DNA of 33,837 nt, taken from Alphaproteobacteria bacterium (GTDB taxonomy: Bacteria; Pseudomonadota; Alphaproteobacteria; RF32; CAG-239). The stretch covers positions 1-33,837 of the forward strand of contig JAFVEP010000020.1 of assembly GCA_017475935.1 (NCBI GenBank), given 5' to 3'. Numbering within the stretch: the stretch's first letter is position 1; every line of letters starts with the position of its first letter. The notes under the pieces were generated by a model. The model was not told the DNA's origin. It was given only the letters and a program-made list of their open reading frames with translations, and did no database searches. Below are positions 1 to 7,082 of this stretch, one piece after another. Made by a program: the position numbers and the translations under genes.

Positions 1-2
1 AG

Positions 3-419
3 AATTTGAGAAAAGATATTCAGAAGTTGACCGAATCTGAAGTTCAATTAAACATCGTTGAAGTCAGAAAACCTGAGCTTGACGCAAAATTGGTTGCCGA
101 TTCGGTTGCAGGACAGTTGGAAAGACGTGTTAATTTCCGTCGTGCAATGAAGAGAGGTATGCAGTCTGCTTTGCGTTTGGGTGCAGAAGGAATTAAGGTT
201 AGCTGCAGTGGTCGTTTGGGCGGTGCCGAAATTGCCAGAACGGAATATTACCGTGAAGGCCGTGTGCCGTTGCATACATTGCGCGCCGACATTGATTATG
301 CAACCTCGACAGCTCATACCACTTATGGTGCTTGCGGTGTAAAGGTATGGATCTATAAAGGTGAAATTATGGGTCATGATCCGATGGCGCAAGACAAAAA
401 GTTGGCTGAACAAAAATAA
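3..419 (+). CDS. rpsC: 30S ribosomal protein S3, C-terminal part (5' end outside window)
   Basis: The reading frame is open from the first complete codon at position 3, so the gene starts upstream of the window. The visible 138 residues are the C-terminal KH-flanking and S3_C part, with the hallmark segments [20 protein letters not shown] and [16 protein letters not shown]3 lies at the mRNA entry channel of the 30S subunit. The gene is followed after 20 bases by rplP, the standard S10-operon order. The C-terminal tail ([14 protein letters not shown]) is short and lysine-rich. Identification is certain; the only limit is the truncation by the window edge. Confidence 0.97.
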   Translation, partial: NLRKDIQKLTESEVQLNIVEVRKPELDAKLVADSVAGQLERRVNFRRAMKRGMQSALRLGAEGIKVSCSGRLGGAEIARTEYYREGRVPLHTLRADIDYATSTAHTTYGACGVKVWIYKGEIMGHDPMAQDKKLAEQK

Positions 420-439
420 TAACAAGAGGTTAGAATAAA

Positions 440-874
440 ATGTTAAGTCCAAAACGTTTAAAGTTCCACAAACAGCATAAAGGCCGCATTCACGGCATGG
501 CTAAAGGTGGATCAGAATTAAATTTCGGTTCATTCGGCTTGAAGGCTTTGACACCGGAACGTGTGACGGCTCGTCAGATTGAGGCTGCTCGTCGTGCAAT
601 TACGCGTGAAATGAAAAGACTTGGTAAGCTTTGGATCAGAATTTTCCCTGACGTTCCTGTTTCGGATAAGCCGGCAGAAGTTCGTATGGGTAAAGGTAAG
701 GGTGCTATCGAATTTTGGGTAGCCAGAGTTAAGCCGGGGCGTATTATGTTTGAAATCGGCGGTGTTTCTGAAGATGTTGCGCGCAGAGCATTTGCTCTCA
801 GTGCGGCAAAACTGCCGGTTAAAAGCAAGTTTATAAAACGCCTTAACTCTGATGTGACTAAAGGAGAAGCATAA
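440..874 (+). CDS. rplP: 50S ribosomal protein L16
   Basis: L16 binds 23S rRNA near the A-site tRNA elbow. The start [16 protein letters not shown] and the core [19 protein letters not shown] are diagnostic. The 144 residues are a few more than the usual 137 or so, owing to a short tail (NSDVTKGEA). The start ATG has an AAGAGG Shine-Dalgarno about ten bases upstream. The stop codon overlaps the rpmC start by one base (TAATG), implying translational coupling within the S10 operon. Confidence 0.98.
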   Translation: MLSPKRLKFHKQHKGRIHGMAKGGSELNFGSFGLKALTPERVTARQIEAARRAITREMKRLGKLWIRIFPDVPVSDKPAEVRMGKGKGAIEFWVARVKPGRIMFEIGGVSEDVARRAFALSAAKLPVKSKFIKRLNSDVTKGEA

Positions 875-1071
875 TGGTTAAAACAAAAGATTTACGCGCT
901 ATGACGATTGATGAATTGGAAGCAAAATTGCTGGAAAATAAAAAAGAAGCAATTAACCTTCGTATTCAACAGTCAACCGGCCAACTTCAAAACACCTCAA
1001 ACTTGAGAAAAGTTCGCCGTGAAGTAGCTAGAATCAACACGCTCATTACAGAGCGCAAGAAGAATAGTTAG
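874..1071 (+). CDS. rpmC: 50S ribosomal protein L29
   Basis: L29 is a small helical-hairpin protein at the peptide exit tunnel and a contact site for trigger factor and SRP. The 65-residue product shows the family pattern: [21 protein letters not shown] in pieces followed by [18 protein letters not shown]. Its ATG uses the last base of the rplP stop codon, so it has no separate spacer. The AAGGAGAAGC element inside the end of rplP is its ribosome binding site. Position between rplP and rpsQ is canonical. Confidence 0.97.
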   Translation: MVKTKDLRAMTIDELEAKLLENKKEAINLRIQQSTGQLQNTSNLRKVRREVARINTLITERKKNS

Positions 1072-1081
1072 GAGAAAGAAT

Positions 1082-1318
1082 ATGCCTAAGAGAATTCTTC
1101 AAGGTGTTGTGGTAAGTGATAAACAGGATAAAACCGTCGTGGTCAGTGTAGAGCGTCAGGTTATGCATCCTGTTTATAAGAAAATCGTGAAAAAAAGTAA
1201 AAAATTTGCTGCTCACGATGAAAATAATCAGTTCAAGGTTGGCGATCGCGTTTCTATTGAAGAATGCCGTCCGATCTCTAAGCATAAATCTTGGACTGTC
1301 ATTTCTGATAACGCCTAG
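1082..1318 (+). CDS. rpsQ: 30S ribosomal protein S17
   Basis: S17 is a primary 16S rRNA binder with an OB fold. The 78-residue product has the family signature [18 protein letters not shown] near the N-terminus and [19 protein letters not shown] near the C-terminus. The start at 1082 is preceded by GGAGAAAGAAT, a good Shine-Dalgarno at normal distance. It lies 10 bases after rpmC and 18 before rplN, in the standard order. Confidence 0.98.
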   Translation: MPKRILQGVVVSDKQDKTVVVSVERQVMHPVYKKIVKKSKKFAAHDENNQFKVGDRVSIEECRPISKHKSWTVISDNA

Positions 1319-1336
1319 TGATGAAGGAATAAAAAA

Positions 1337-1705
1337 ATGATACAAATGCAAACCAACCTAGATGTTGCTGATAATTCCGGCGCACGCCAGGTGCAGTGCA
1401 TAAAGGTTCTTGGTGGTTCCAAGAGAAAAACGGCTTCTGTCGGTGATGTTATTGTTGTTGCTATACAAGAAGCATTGCCGAAAGGCCATGTGAAGAAAGG
1501 TGATGTTTACAAAGCTGTTATCGTTAGAACAGCCAGTGATATTCGCCGCAAAGACGGAAGTGTAATCCGCTTTGACAGCAATGCCGCAGTTTTGATTAAC
1601 AAGGACGGTGAACCGATCGGTACACGTATTTTCGGCCCTGTGACCAGAGAATTGCGCGCAAAGAAATTTATGAAAATCATTTCATTAGCACCGGAGGTGT
1701 TGTAG
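1337..1705 (+). CDS. rplN: 50S ribosomal protein L14
   Basis: L14 sits at the subunit interface, contacts 16S rRNA and is the docking site of the silencing factor RsfS. The 122-residue length equals the family norm. Conserved segments are [18 protein letters not shown] at the start and [15 protein letters not shown] near the end. I keep the first ATG (1337) because the family begins MIQ and AAGGA lies nine bases upstream; a second in-frame ATG follows at 1346. The next gene, rplX, starts one base after the stop codon. Confidence 0.98.
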   Translation: MIQMQTNLDVADNSGARQVQCIKVLGGSKRKTASVGDVIVVAIQEALPKGHVKKGDVYKAVIVRTASDIRRKDGSVIRFDSNAAVLINKDGEPIGTRIFGPVTRELRAKKFMKIISLAPEVL

Positions 1706-1706
1706 T

Positions 1707-2015
1707 ATGCCTAAAATGAAAATAAAGAAAAACGATACGGTTATCATTTTGTCTGGTGATGAAAAAGGTAAAACCGGCGTTGTAAAGAAAGCTATGCCTA
1801 AAGAAAGTAAGGTTGTTGTTGAAGGATTGAATATGGTTAAACGCCATACAAAACCTTCGCAGACAAATCCGGGAGGCATTGTTTCTAAAGAGGCTGCCAT
1901 TCACGTATCTAATGTTGCGCTTGTTAAAGACGGCAAGCCGACAAAAATCGGATACAAAACAGTTGATGGCAAAAAAGTACGTGTTGCACGTAAATCCGGT
2001 GAAGTAATCGATTAA
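1707..2015 (+). CDS. rplX: 50S ribosomal protein L24
   Basis: L24 is an assembly-initiator protein with a KOW motif. The KOW segment is visible as [18 protein letters not shown] (residues about 9-26), and [17 protein letters not shown] follows, which is typical. At 102 residues it has normal length. It starts one base after the rplN stop codon and has the GGAGG of the rplN end as ribosome binding site. Its last base overlaps an upstream alternative ATG of rplE. Confidence 0.98.
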   Translation: MPKMKIKKNDTVIILSGDEKGKTGVVKKAMPKESKVVVEGLNMVKRHTKPSQTNPGGIVSKEAAIHVSNVALVKDGKPTKIGYKTVDGKKVRVARKSGEVID

Positions 2016-2029
2016 TGGGGGAAAATTTT

Positions 2030-2569
2030 ATGACTAATTTTGAAACGTTATACAACAACGTCATAAAGAAATCTCTTGTGGAAAAATTCGGTTACAAAAA
2101 CCCACATGAGATTCCTAAGCTGACGAAAATTGTTTTGAATATGGGTATCGGCGATGCTGTTACCGATAAGAAAAAAGTAACTTCTGCGATGGAAGAATTG
2201 GCTTTGATTTCCGGTCAACAGCCGATTATGACGAAAGCTCGTAAGTCAATCGCGACTTTCAAATTGAGAGAAGGCATGCCGATCGGCTGCAAAGTAACTT
2301 TGCGTTCGGACAGAATGTATGAGTTCTTGGAGAGATTGGTAAACATGGCTTTGCCGCGGATTCGCGACTTCCATGGAATTAACGGCAAAAATTTCGATGG
2401 CAAAGGTAACTTCGCTTTCGGTATTAAGGAACAAATCATTTTCCCTGAAATTAACTATGAAAAAGTTGATGAAGTCAGAGGACTTGATGTTGTTATTTGT
2501 ACAACAGCTAAGACAGATGAGGAAGCAAAAGCTTTGCTGACCTCTTTCAACTTGCCTTACAAGAAATAA
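2030..2569 (+). CDS. rplE: 50S ribosomal protein L5
   Basis: L5 binds 5S rRNA and contacts the P-site tRNA. I place the start at 2030 ([10 protein letters not shown]), giving 179 residues, the family norm. The run GGGGGAAAA just upstream is then at proper Shine-Dalgarno spacing. The alternative ATG at 2015 overlaps the rplX stop codon and adds five residues. Conserved stretches include [36 protein letters not shown] and [10 protein letters not shown]. All expected features are present. Confidence 0.97.
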   Translation: MTNFETLYNNVIKKSLVEKFGYKNPHEIPKLTKIVLNMGIGDAVTDKKKVTSAMEELALISGQQPIMTKARKSIATFKLREGMPIGCKVTLRSDRMYEFLERLVNMALPRIRDFHGINGKNFDGKGNFAFGIKEQIIFPEINYEKVDEVRGLDVVICTTAKTDEEAKALLTSFNLPYKK

Positions 2570-2583
2570 GCGGAGATTTTACG

Positions 2584-2889
2584 ATGTCAAAAACAAGTTC
2601 GGTTTATAGAAACTTGAAAAGAGTTCGGATGGCGGCAAAGTATGCGAACCGTCGTCAGAAACAAAAAGATATTGCAATGGATAAAAATGCGACTCCGGAA
2701 GAAAGACTCCAAGCGCAGTTTGCCTTGCAAAAGTTCCCGAGAAATTCGGCTAAGTGCCGGATTCGCAATCGTTGCAAAATCACGGGACGTTCACGTAGTT
2801 ATTACAGAAAATTCGGTTTGAGCCGTGTCGAATTGAGAGATTTGGCAAGCTTCGGCGAAATTCCTGGTTTGGTAAAATCAAGTTGGTAA
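2584..2889 (+). CDS. rpsN: 30S ribosomal protein S14, long form
   Basis: S14 lies in the 30S head. The 101-residue length and the absence of a CxxC...CxxC zinc ribbon show the long zinc-independent form typical of proteobacteria. The C-terminal signature [20 protein letters not shown] followed by [17 protein letters not shown] is diagnostic. Its start ATG at 2584 follows GGAGATTTTAC. It sits between rplE and rpsH as usual. Confidence 0.98.
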   Translation: MSKTSSVYRNLKRVRMAAKYANRRQKQKDIAMDKNATPEERLQAQFALQKFPRNSAKCRIRNRCKITGRSRSYYRKFGLSRVELRDLASFGEIPGLVKSSW

Positions 2890-2904
2890 GGGGAGATTGA
2901 TATC

Positions 2905-3303
2905 ATGTCTATGAGTGATCCTTTGGGCGATATGCTCACACGCATCAGAAACGCACAAAGAGCGAAAAAGAGTGATGTTGTATCACCTGCTTCTCGCTTG
3001 CGTGAAAATGTTTTGGAAGTTTTGAAAAGAGAAGGCTACATTGAAGGTTTTGAAAAAAACAATGTCAGACCGGGTGTTGATGAACTTCGCATTCAGTTAA
3101 AGTACCATGAGGGTGCTGCAGTTATAACAAAAATTTACCGCGTTTCAACTCCGGGACGTCGCGTTTATTCAAGCGTGAAAGACCTTCCGAGAGTGTACAA
3201 CGGCTTGGGTATTTCCATCATTTCAACTCCGATGGGTGTTATGAGTGATGACGAAGCGCGCAAAGCCAATGTCGGCGGTGAAATTCTTTGCCAAGTATTC
3301 TAA
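2905..3303 (+). CDS. rpsH: 30S ribosomal protein S8
   Basis: S8 binds the central domain of 16S rRNA and, in E. coli, represses the spc operon. The 132-residue product begins [17 protein letters not shown] and ends with the conserved [19 protein letters not shown] and [10 protein letters not shown]. The start at 2905 is chosen because GGGGAG lies nine bases upstream; the in-frame ATG two codons later is too far from it. An S8-binding operator near rplE, known in enterobacteria, was not recognisable here by eye. Confidence 0.98.
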   Translation: MSMSDPLGDMLTRIRNAQRAKKSDVVSPASRLRENVLEVLKREGYIEGFEKNNVRPGVDELRIQLKYHEGAAVITKIYRVSTPGRRVYSSVKDLPRVYNGLGISIISTPMGVMSDDEARKANVGGEILCQVF

Positions 3304-3314
3304 GGAGGTAGGAA

Positions 3315-3851
3315 ATGTCAAGAGTTGGAAAATATCCTGTTGTTGTTCCTGCCGGTGTAGAATTAAGCATTAACAACAACACAGTTGTGGCAAAAGGTAA
3401 ATTAGGTGAACTGAGCTTCACTTATGATGACAGCTATGTTGCGGCAAAGTTCGAAGATGGAAAAGTAACGGTTTCACCGTTGGCTGAAACAATCAGATCA
3501 AGAACGTTGTGGGGCACGACTCGTGCGCGCATCAACGATATGATTTTGGGTGTCAGCGAAGGCTTTTCGAAGAATATGGAATTGGTCGGTGTCGGTTATA
3601 AAGCTCGTTTGGACGGCAAAAATTTAGTTCTGTCCTTGGGTTTTTCGCATGATGTTGTTTTCAACACACCGGAAGGTATTAAAATTACCTGCGAATCTCC
3701 GACACAAATTAAGATCTTCGGCGCTGATAAACAGAAAGTCGGCCAAGTTGCCGCCGAAATTCGCAAGTATAGAAAACCGGAACCTTATAAAGGAAAAGGT
3801 GTGAAATATGCGAATGAAACTGTTCGTCGTAAAGAAGGTAAGAAAAAATAA
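3315..3851 (+). CDS. rplF: 50S ribosomal protein L6
   Basis: L6 binds near the factor-binding site of the 50S subunit. The 178-residue length is typical. Diagnostic parts are the start [16 protein letters not shown], the middle [20 protein letters not shown] and the C-terminal [21 protein letters not shown] strong AAGGAGG Shine-Dalgarno lies between the rpsH stop and this start. It is followed after 11 bases by rplR. Confidence 0.98.
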   Translation: MSRVGKYPVVVPAGVELSINNNTVVAKGKLGELSFTYDDSYVAAKFEDGKVTVSPLAETIRSRTLWGTTRARINDMILGVSEGFSKNMELVGVGYKARLDGKNLVLSLGFSHDVVFNTPEGIKITCESPTQIKIFGADKQKVGQVAAEIRKYRKPEPYKGKGVKYANETVRRKEGKKK

Positions 3852-3862
3852 GGAATAAGTCG

Positions 3863-4225
3863 ATGAATACACCAAAAAAATTGTTTGAAAGAAGAAAGGC
3901 TCGTGTAAGATCTGCCATCAAAGCTTCTGCAAACGGCAAGTTAAGATTGTCTGTATTTCGCAGCGGTAAGCATATCTATGCACAAATCATTGACGATGTA
4001 AAAGGTTTTACGGTTGCATCTGCATCAACTTTGGATAAGGAAGTCAGATCGCAAATTAAAAAATCTTCTACGGTTGAAGCTGCCGGCTTCATTGGTAAAT
4101 TGGTTGCTGAAAGAGCAGTAAAAACCGGCGTTTCGGAAGTTGTTTTCGATCGCGGCGGTTATGCTTATCACGGTCGTGTTAAAGCGTTGGCCGATGCTGC
4201 TCGTGAAGCTGGTTTGAAATTCTAG
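3863..4225 (+). CDS. rplR: 50S ribosomal protein L18
   Basis: L18 binds 5S rRNA together with L5 and L25. The 120-residue protein has the family pattern [11 protein letters not shown] at the N-terminus, [19 protein letters not shown] in the middle, and [20 protein letters not shown] near the C-terminus. The ATG at 3863 is preceded by AAGGAATAAG. The stop codon TAG is part of the AGGAG used as ribosome binding site by rpsE. Confidence 0.98.
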   Translation: MNTPKKLFERRKARVRSAIKASANGKLRLSVFRSGKHIYAQIIDDVKGFTVASASTLDKEVRSQIKKSSTVEAAGFIGKLVAERAVKTGVSEVVFDRGGYAYHGRVKALADAAREAGLKF

Positions 4226-4234
4226 GAGATGAAG

Positions 4235-4795
4235 ATGGTACAAGCTACAGATCGTCATAATAAAAAAGAAGTTAAAGAAGAATTGGTTGAAAGACTGGTT
4301 CACGTTAATCGTGTTGCTAAAACAGTCAAAGGCGGACGCACAATATCTTTTGCGGCTGTCGTTGTTGTCGGTGACCAAAAGGGACGTATCGGATTCGGTT
4401 CCGGTAAAGCTATGGAAGTTCCTGACGCTATTGTTAAAGCTACAAACGAAGCGAAAAAGAATATGATTCGCATTCCGTTGCGTGAAGGCAGAACTTTGCA
4501 TCATGATATTTCCGGCCGTTTCGGTGCGGGCAAAGTTGTTTTAAGAACAGCTCCTGCTGGTACCGGTGTTATTGCCGGCGGCCCGATGCGTGCCGTATTC
4601 GAAGTTCTGGGCGTTCAGGACGTTGTTGCTAAATCATTGGGTTCAAACAACCCGTACAACATGATTAAAGCAACATTCGATGCTTTGAAGTCTATTAATT
4701 CTCCGCGCATGATCGCAATGAAACGCGGCAAAAAAGTTGGCGATATCGTCAGCCGCCGCGAAAACGGATCTAAAGAAGTTAAAGAGGAGGCATAA
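4235..4795 (+). CDS. rpsE: 30S ribosomal protein S5
   Basis: S5 works in translational accuracy and lines the mRNA channel. I start it at 4235 ([12 protein letters not shown]), because AGGAG at 4224-4228 is then six bases upstream; the ATG at 4229 would abut it. The product is 186 residues with the double-stranded RNA-binding segment [20 protein letters not shown], the core [17 protein letters not shown], and the C-terminal [20 protein letters not shown]. The tail is charged (KEVKEEA). Between rplR and rpmD, canonical order. Confidence 0.97.
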   Translation: MVQATDRHNKKEVKEELVERLVHVNRVAKTVKGGRTISFAAVVVVGDQKGRIGFGSGKAMEVPDAIVKATNEAKKNMIRIPLREGRTLHHDISGRFGAGKVVLRTAPAGTGVIAGGPMRAVFEVLGVQDVVAKSLGSNNPYNMIKATFDALKSINSPRMIAMKRGKKVGDIVSRRENGSKEVKEEA

Positions 4796-4797
4796 TC

Positions 4798-4983
4798 ATG
4801 GCAGCTAAAAAAACTATTAAAGTTACCAGAACAGGTAGTTGTATTGGCCGTCCGGCTATCCAAGAAAAAAACCTTAAAGGTTTAGGTTTAACCAAAACCG
4901 GCCGTACGGTTGTCTTGGAAGATACGCCTTCTGTTCGCGGAATGATTAAGAAGGTGGCTCACCTCGTTAAAGTCGAAGAGTAA
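4798..4983 (+). CDS. rpmD: 50S ribosomal protein L30
   Basis: L30 is a small globular 50S protein. The 61-residue product has the pattern [20 protein letters not shown] followed by [23 protein letters not shown] without a break, and [13 protein letters not shown], all typical. It starts two bases after the rpsE stop codon, with GAGGAGGC as ribosome binding site. Unusually, it is separated from rplO by a 130-base structured spacer; in most operons the two genes nearly touch. Confidence 0.97.
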   Translation: MAAKKTIKVTRTGSCIGRPAIQEKNLKGLGLTKTGRTVVLEDTPSVRGMIKKVAHLVKVEE

Positions 4984-4991
4984 TTTTCGCA

Positions 4992-5055
4992 AAAGAGGCT
5001 TGATTGTTCGATCGGTGCGTATGATACGTTGACATATCAGCAAAAAAGCCTCTTT
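4992..5055 (+). other. Structured spacer between rpmD and rplO (long stem-loop)
   Basis: The arms 4992-5000 (AAAGAGGCT) and 5047-5055 (AGCCTCTTT) are perfectly complementary. The stem extends inwards through TGAT at 5001-5004 with ATCA at 5036-5039, leaving a small bulge of As. The loop holds a further small hairpin, CGTA-TGA-TACG. There is no convincing run of Ts after it on the + strand, so it is not a standard intrinsic terminator. It could be a processing site, an attenuator or a protein-binding operator; the sequence does not decide between these. Confidence 0.55.
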
Positions 5056-5113
5056 ACCGAAGACTTAAGCGACGGGATTTTAACGGAATAGTGAAATAAA
5101 AAGGATAAAGAAA

Positions 5114-5566
5114 ATGAAACTTAACGAATTAAAAGATAACGAAGGCGCAACAAAAAATCGTAAGCGTGTTGGCCGCGGTATCGGTTCCGGTAAGGGCAAA
5201 ACTTGCGGCTTGGGTCACAAGGGTCAAAAAGCTCGCGCCGGCGGTGCTAAAATGGGCTTTGAAGGTGGTCAAATGCCGATTTATCGCCAGTTGCCGAAGC
5301 ATGGTTTCAAAAATCCGTTTGCAAAAACTTTTGCAGTGGTTAATTTGGATACAATTCAAAAGGCGGTTGATGCCGGTAAATTGGATGCCAAAAATATTAC
5401 GGTTGAAACATTGCTCAATGCAAATGTATTATCGAAAAAATTAGACGGTATTCGTTTGCTTGCCCGCGGAGCTATTACCAGCAGCATTAACATTACGGTT
5501 AATTCAGCTTCAAAATCTGCTGTTGCTGCCGTAGAAAAAGCCGGCGGTAAAGTAAGTATTGCTTAA
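5114..5566 (+). CDS. rplO: 50S ribosomal protein L15
   Basis: L15 is a late assembly protein of the 50S subunit. The 150-residue protein starts [20 protein letters not shown] and has the glycine-rich [20 protein letters not shown] typical of the family, then [27 protein letters not shown] precedes the ATG. It is the last gene of this ribosomal cluster: a terminator-like hairpin follows at once, whereas secY normally follows rplO in the spc operon. Confidence 0.97.
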   Translation: MKLNELKDNEGATKNRKRVGRGIGSGKGKTCGLGHKGQKARAGGAKMGFEGGQMPIYRQLPKHGFKNPFAKTFAVVNLDTIQKAVDAGKLDAKNITVETLLNANVLSKKLDGIRLLARGAITSSINITVNSASKSAVAAVEKAGGKVSIA

Positions 5567-5582
5567 AGCTGAGCGGTTTGAT

Positions 5583-5613
5583 GAGAGGGGGAGGTTTTCT
5601 TCCCCTTTTTTAT
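5583..5613 (+). terminator. Intrinsic terminator after rplO
   Basis: A GC-rich stem (GGGGGA with TTCCCC, plus GU and AU pairs on both sides, loop of Ts) is followed by TTTTTTATTT. It ends the ribosomal operon after rplO. The stop codon of the opposing minus-strand gene lies inside its T-run. Confidence 0.8.
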
Positions 5614-6119
5614 TTCCATAAAACATAATAGCGGCAATAGTGTTTTTCCGCGCAGACGCTGCATGCCTGTGCCATTTTCTGTAGCGTCATATCTCTGATG
5701 CATTTTCTGTTTGCGGTGCAAGTCTTATCGCCGGAAAATATGTTAATCCCCGTCTGAGTCGGGCTCTCCGGCGTATCTTTGGCATAAACCTGTGTTTGCC
5801 ACAGAAAATCATGAAAAGGTTTTATAGCCTGATATAAATTTACACACTGTTCAGCGGCGTTTTTATCCAAAATATCTATGGAAAATCCGGCAAATCCGGT
5901 TTCATTGTGATATAGATAGAGTCGGTTATTAAAGACGTCATAAATATAAAAATTATCATTATCTCTGATCATTTCTTCGGGAAGCCAACCGAAAGTTTCA
6001 AAGATGGGTTTGTTTGGGATAGGTTCGTTTTTGTTTTCATGGTCATTTTGCCTCTTCTTTTGCTTTAAGGATGAGATCGCTGGACAAGGTGACGTGCAGC
6101 GCACCTTGAGAAATGACAT
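5610..6119 (-). CDS. Hypothetical protein, 5' end overlapped by palindromic repeat
   Basis: Not recognised. The longest frame gives 169 residues from an ATG at 6119, but its first 18 or so codons are the complement of repeat copy 1 (6067-6117) and look unlike protein. The part from about residue 30 (NEPIPNKPIFETFGWLPEEM) to the end looks genuine. It is rich in Asp and Asn, with a cysteine-rich tail (CTANRKC, then CSVCAEKHYC) that could bind metal. No ATG lies in frame between the repeat and this part. An out-of-frame ATG with a good AAGAGG site (near 6046) leads to a stop after 25 codons, so a start-region frameshift or truncation is possible. It converges on rplO. Confidence 0.5.
   Translation of the reverse strand: MSFLKVRCTSPCPAISSLKQKKRQNDHENKNEPIPNKPIFETFGWLPEEMIRDNDNFYIYDVFNNRLYLYHNETGFAGFSIDILDKNAAEQCVNLYQAIKPFHDFLWQTQVYAKDTPESPTQTGINIFSGDKTCTANRKCIRDMTLQKMAQACSVCAEKHYCRYYVLWK
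6067..6117 (+). repeat. Palindromic repeat copy 1 (51 bases)
   Basis: This unit aligns without gaps to 6143-6193 (35 of 51 bases the same). Arms 6085-6091 (CAAGGTG) and 6102-6108 (CACCTTG) form a perfect 7-bp stem around the ten-base loop ACGTGCAGCG. It begins GATGAGATC after AAG and ends ATGAC. It overlaps the apparent 5' end of the minus-strand hypothetical gene. Strand is arbitrary. Confidence 0.75.
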
Positions 6120-6142
6120 AAAAAAGATGTATAGCGCTGCGC

Positions 6143-6193
6143 AAAGATGAGATCCCTTGATTCGCGGACGCGCAGCGCCGCGAAAGGGATGAC
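6143..6193 (+). repeat. Palindromic repeat copy 2 (51 bases)
   Basis: Same family as 6067-6117. Arms 6161-6167 (TTCGCGG) and 6178-6184 (CCGCGAA) enclose the loop ACGCGCAGCG, which differs from copy 1 by one base. An outer pairing ATCCCTT (6152-6158) with AAGGGAT (6184-6190) could extend the hairpin, competing for one base. Five stem pairs differ from copy 1 and all remain complementary. Confidence 0.75.
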
Positions 6194-6205
6194 TTTTTTA
6201 TGATA

Positions 6206-6226
6206 GGACGGCAGCGCCGCGAAAGG
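6206..6226 (+). repeat. Partial third copy of the palindromic repeat
   Basis: The 16 bases at 6211-6226 (GCAGCGCCGCGAAAGG) are identical to 6172-6187 in copy 2. The preceding GGACG also matches 6166-6170, with two bases missing at the junction. The left arm of the hairpin is absent, so this is a degraded or truncated copy. Confidence 0.6.
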
Positions 6227-6318
6227 AAATTTTTATTGTAAACAAAGGTTTTCTTTTATCAAATATTAATGTATTTCAGGTTAAACTCCGGCTGAAAAGT
6301 TTAAAGAGGAGTCAGAAT

Positions 6319-6624
6319 ATGAAAAAAATAGTTTTACTTTCGATGATGGTTATGCTGAGCGGATGTGCGGATTTATTGCCTTTCGGCGGCACAGATTCGG
6401 TATCTTCATCGGCGCAGGGAAAGATGAATACGTGCTTGATGAGTGAAGCACAAAGCCGTTTTCAGGCAGGTACGTTGTTCAACGACACAATTCCGGCGAC
6501 AGCGAAAAGTTTGGTCAGCACTTGTATGAAAAAGTTGGCGCTGCAATCTGTCGGAATCAGCGAAGAATCGCAATCGACGGCAGAAAATATTATTGCAAAC
6601 TTGAAAAATCTGTCAGCAAATTAA
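6319..6624 (+). CDS. Small lipoprotein
   Basis: A 101-residue protein with a lipoprotein signal peptide: MKKIVLLSMMVMLSGC, with the lipobox LSGC ending at Cys16. The mature part is small, Ser- and Ala-rich, with two further cysteines (in NTCLMSEAQ and VSTCMKKLA) that could form a disulfide. I do not recognise the family. AAGAGGAG before the ATG is a strong ribosome binding site. It stands alone between the palindromic repeats and a good terminator, so it is probably its own transcription unit. It would be anchored in the outer or inner membrane facing the periplasm. Confidence 0.8.
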   Translation: MKKIVLLSMMVMLSGCADLLPFGGTDSVSSSAQGKMNTCLMSEAQSRFQAGTLFNDTIPATAKSLVSTCMKKLALQSVGISEESQSTAENIIANLKNLSAN

Positions 6625-6627
6625 GCG

Positions 6628-6657
6628 AAAAGCCTCTGTGCAGAGCAGGGGCTTTTT
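6628..6657 (+). terminator. Intrinsic terminator after the lipoprotein gene
   Basis: An 11-bp stem (AAAAGCCTCTG with CAGGGGCTTTT, one TG pair) has a 7-base loop and ends in five Ts. It follows the lipoprotein stop codon by three bases. Confidence 0.85.
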
Positions 6658-6706
6658 AAGATAAAGCCTCTAAAAGTTGTAATTATATAAAAAAATAAAA
6701 AATAAG

Positions 6707-6735
6707 TTGATTTTATATAATTAAAGATATATAAC
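6707..6735 (+). promoter_or_regulatory. Promoter-like sequence for the 55-residue ORF
   Basis: TTGATT at 6707-6712 and TATAAC at 6730-6735 are separated by 17 bases in a very AT-rich stretch. Predicted transcription would begin near 6742, about 25 bases before the small ORF at 6767. In such AT-rich DNA some matches arise by chance. Confidence 0.5.
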
Positions 6736-6766
6736 ATATTATATATTCACTTTTTAGGGGAAAATA

Positions 6767-6934
6767 ATGATTTTTAAAAACACGACGCAGATGATGCTGT
6801 TATTTTTGATTACTATGATTTTTATTTTTCAGCAAAGTCTGCAGATGCAGCACAGGCTGACATATGGAAGGATTGGCCTGAGTGAGGGGATATACGCGTA
6901 CGGAGCTGTGCACGGCGCAAAAAAATTGTTTTGA
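6767..6934 (+). CDS. Putative 55-residue membrane or secreted peptide
   Basis: A short ORF of 55 codons. The ATG is preceded by AGGGGAAAATA, a good ribosome binding site, and a promoter-like pair lies upstream. The product begins MIFKNTTQMMLLFLITMIFI, giving one hydrophobic helix at about residues 9-22. A polar, Gly- and Tyr-containing tail follows (LTYGRIGLSEGIYAYGAVHG, then AKKLF). It may be a single-pass small membrane protein or an uncleaved signal peptide protein. The stop codon (6932-6934) lies within the -35 box of the tRNA-Val promoter. No family recognised; it could still be a chance ORF. Confidence 0.45.
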   Translation: MIFKNTTQMMLLFLITMIFIFQQSLQMQHRLTYGRIGLSEGIYAYGAVHGAKKLF

Positions 6935-6958
6935 CATTTGCTGAAAAATAAATATGAT
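6931..6958 (+). promoter_or_regulatory. Promoter of tRNA-Val
   Basis: A consensus TTGACA (6931-6936), 16 bases, then TATGAT (6953-6958). The tRNA begins 12 bases after the -10 box. This is one of the best sigma70-type promoters in the window. Confidence 0.85.
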
Positions 6959-6969
6959 AGCCCTATGAC

Positions 6970-7044
6970 AGTTCCGTGGTGAAACGGTTATCACGTATCC
7001 TTGACATGGATGAGTCGGCAGTTCAACTCTGCCCGGGACTACCA
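6970..7044 (+). tRNA. tRNA-Val (anticodon GAC)
   Basis: A 75-base tRNA with CCA encoded. The acceptor stem pairs AGTTCCG with CGGGACT (one TG pair). The D stem is GTGA/TCAC, the anticodon stem TATCC/GGATG with loop TTGACAT, so the anticodon GAC reads GUC and GUU. The T arm is GGCAG-TTCAACT-CTGCC. It is flanked by its own consensus promoter and a strong terminator. Confidence 0.97.
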
Positions 7045-7047
7045 ATT

Positions 7048-7081
7048 AAAAGAGCATCCTTTTGATAAAGGATGCTCTTTT
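7048..7081. terminator. Bidirectional terminator after tRNA-Val
   Basis: A perfect 15-bp stem (7048-7062 with 7067-7081) and a TGAT loop. It has As on its left side and Ts on its right, so it can end both the tRNA-Val transcript and the minus-strand gene ending at 7083. Confidence 0.9.
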
Positions 7082-7082
7082 G

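Noticed and set aside
48..452. Long antisense frames in the ribosomal protein genes, and similar shadows in later genes
   Set aside because: They lie fully inside well-identified genes on the other strand, lack ribosome binding sites and give no recognisable protein.
5029..5057. A TTGACA in the rpmD-rplO spacer as promoter for rplO
   Set aside because: At 17 bases the -10 position reads CTTTAC, a poor match, so I cannot support a promoter there.
6800..7045. Minus-strand 81-codon frame across tRNA-Val (product starts MVVPGRVELPTH)
   Set aside because: It is the antisense of a tRNA and of the small + strand ORF. Such MVVPGRVELPT peptides are a well-known artefact of antisense tRNA translation.
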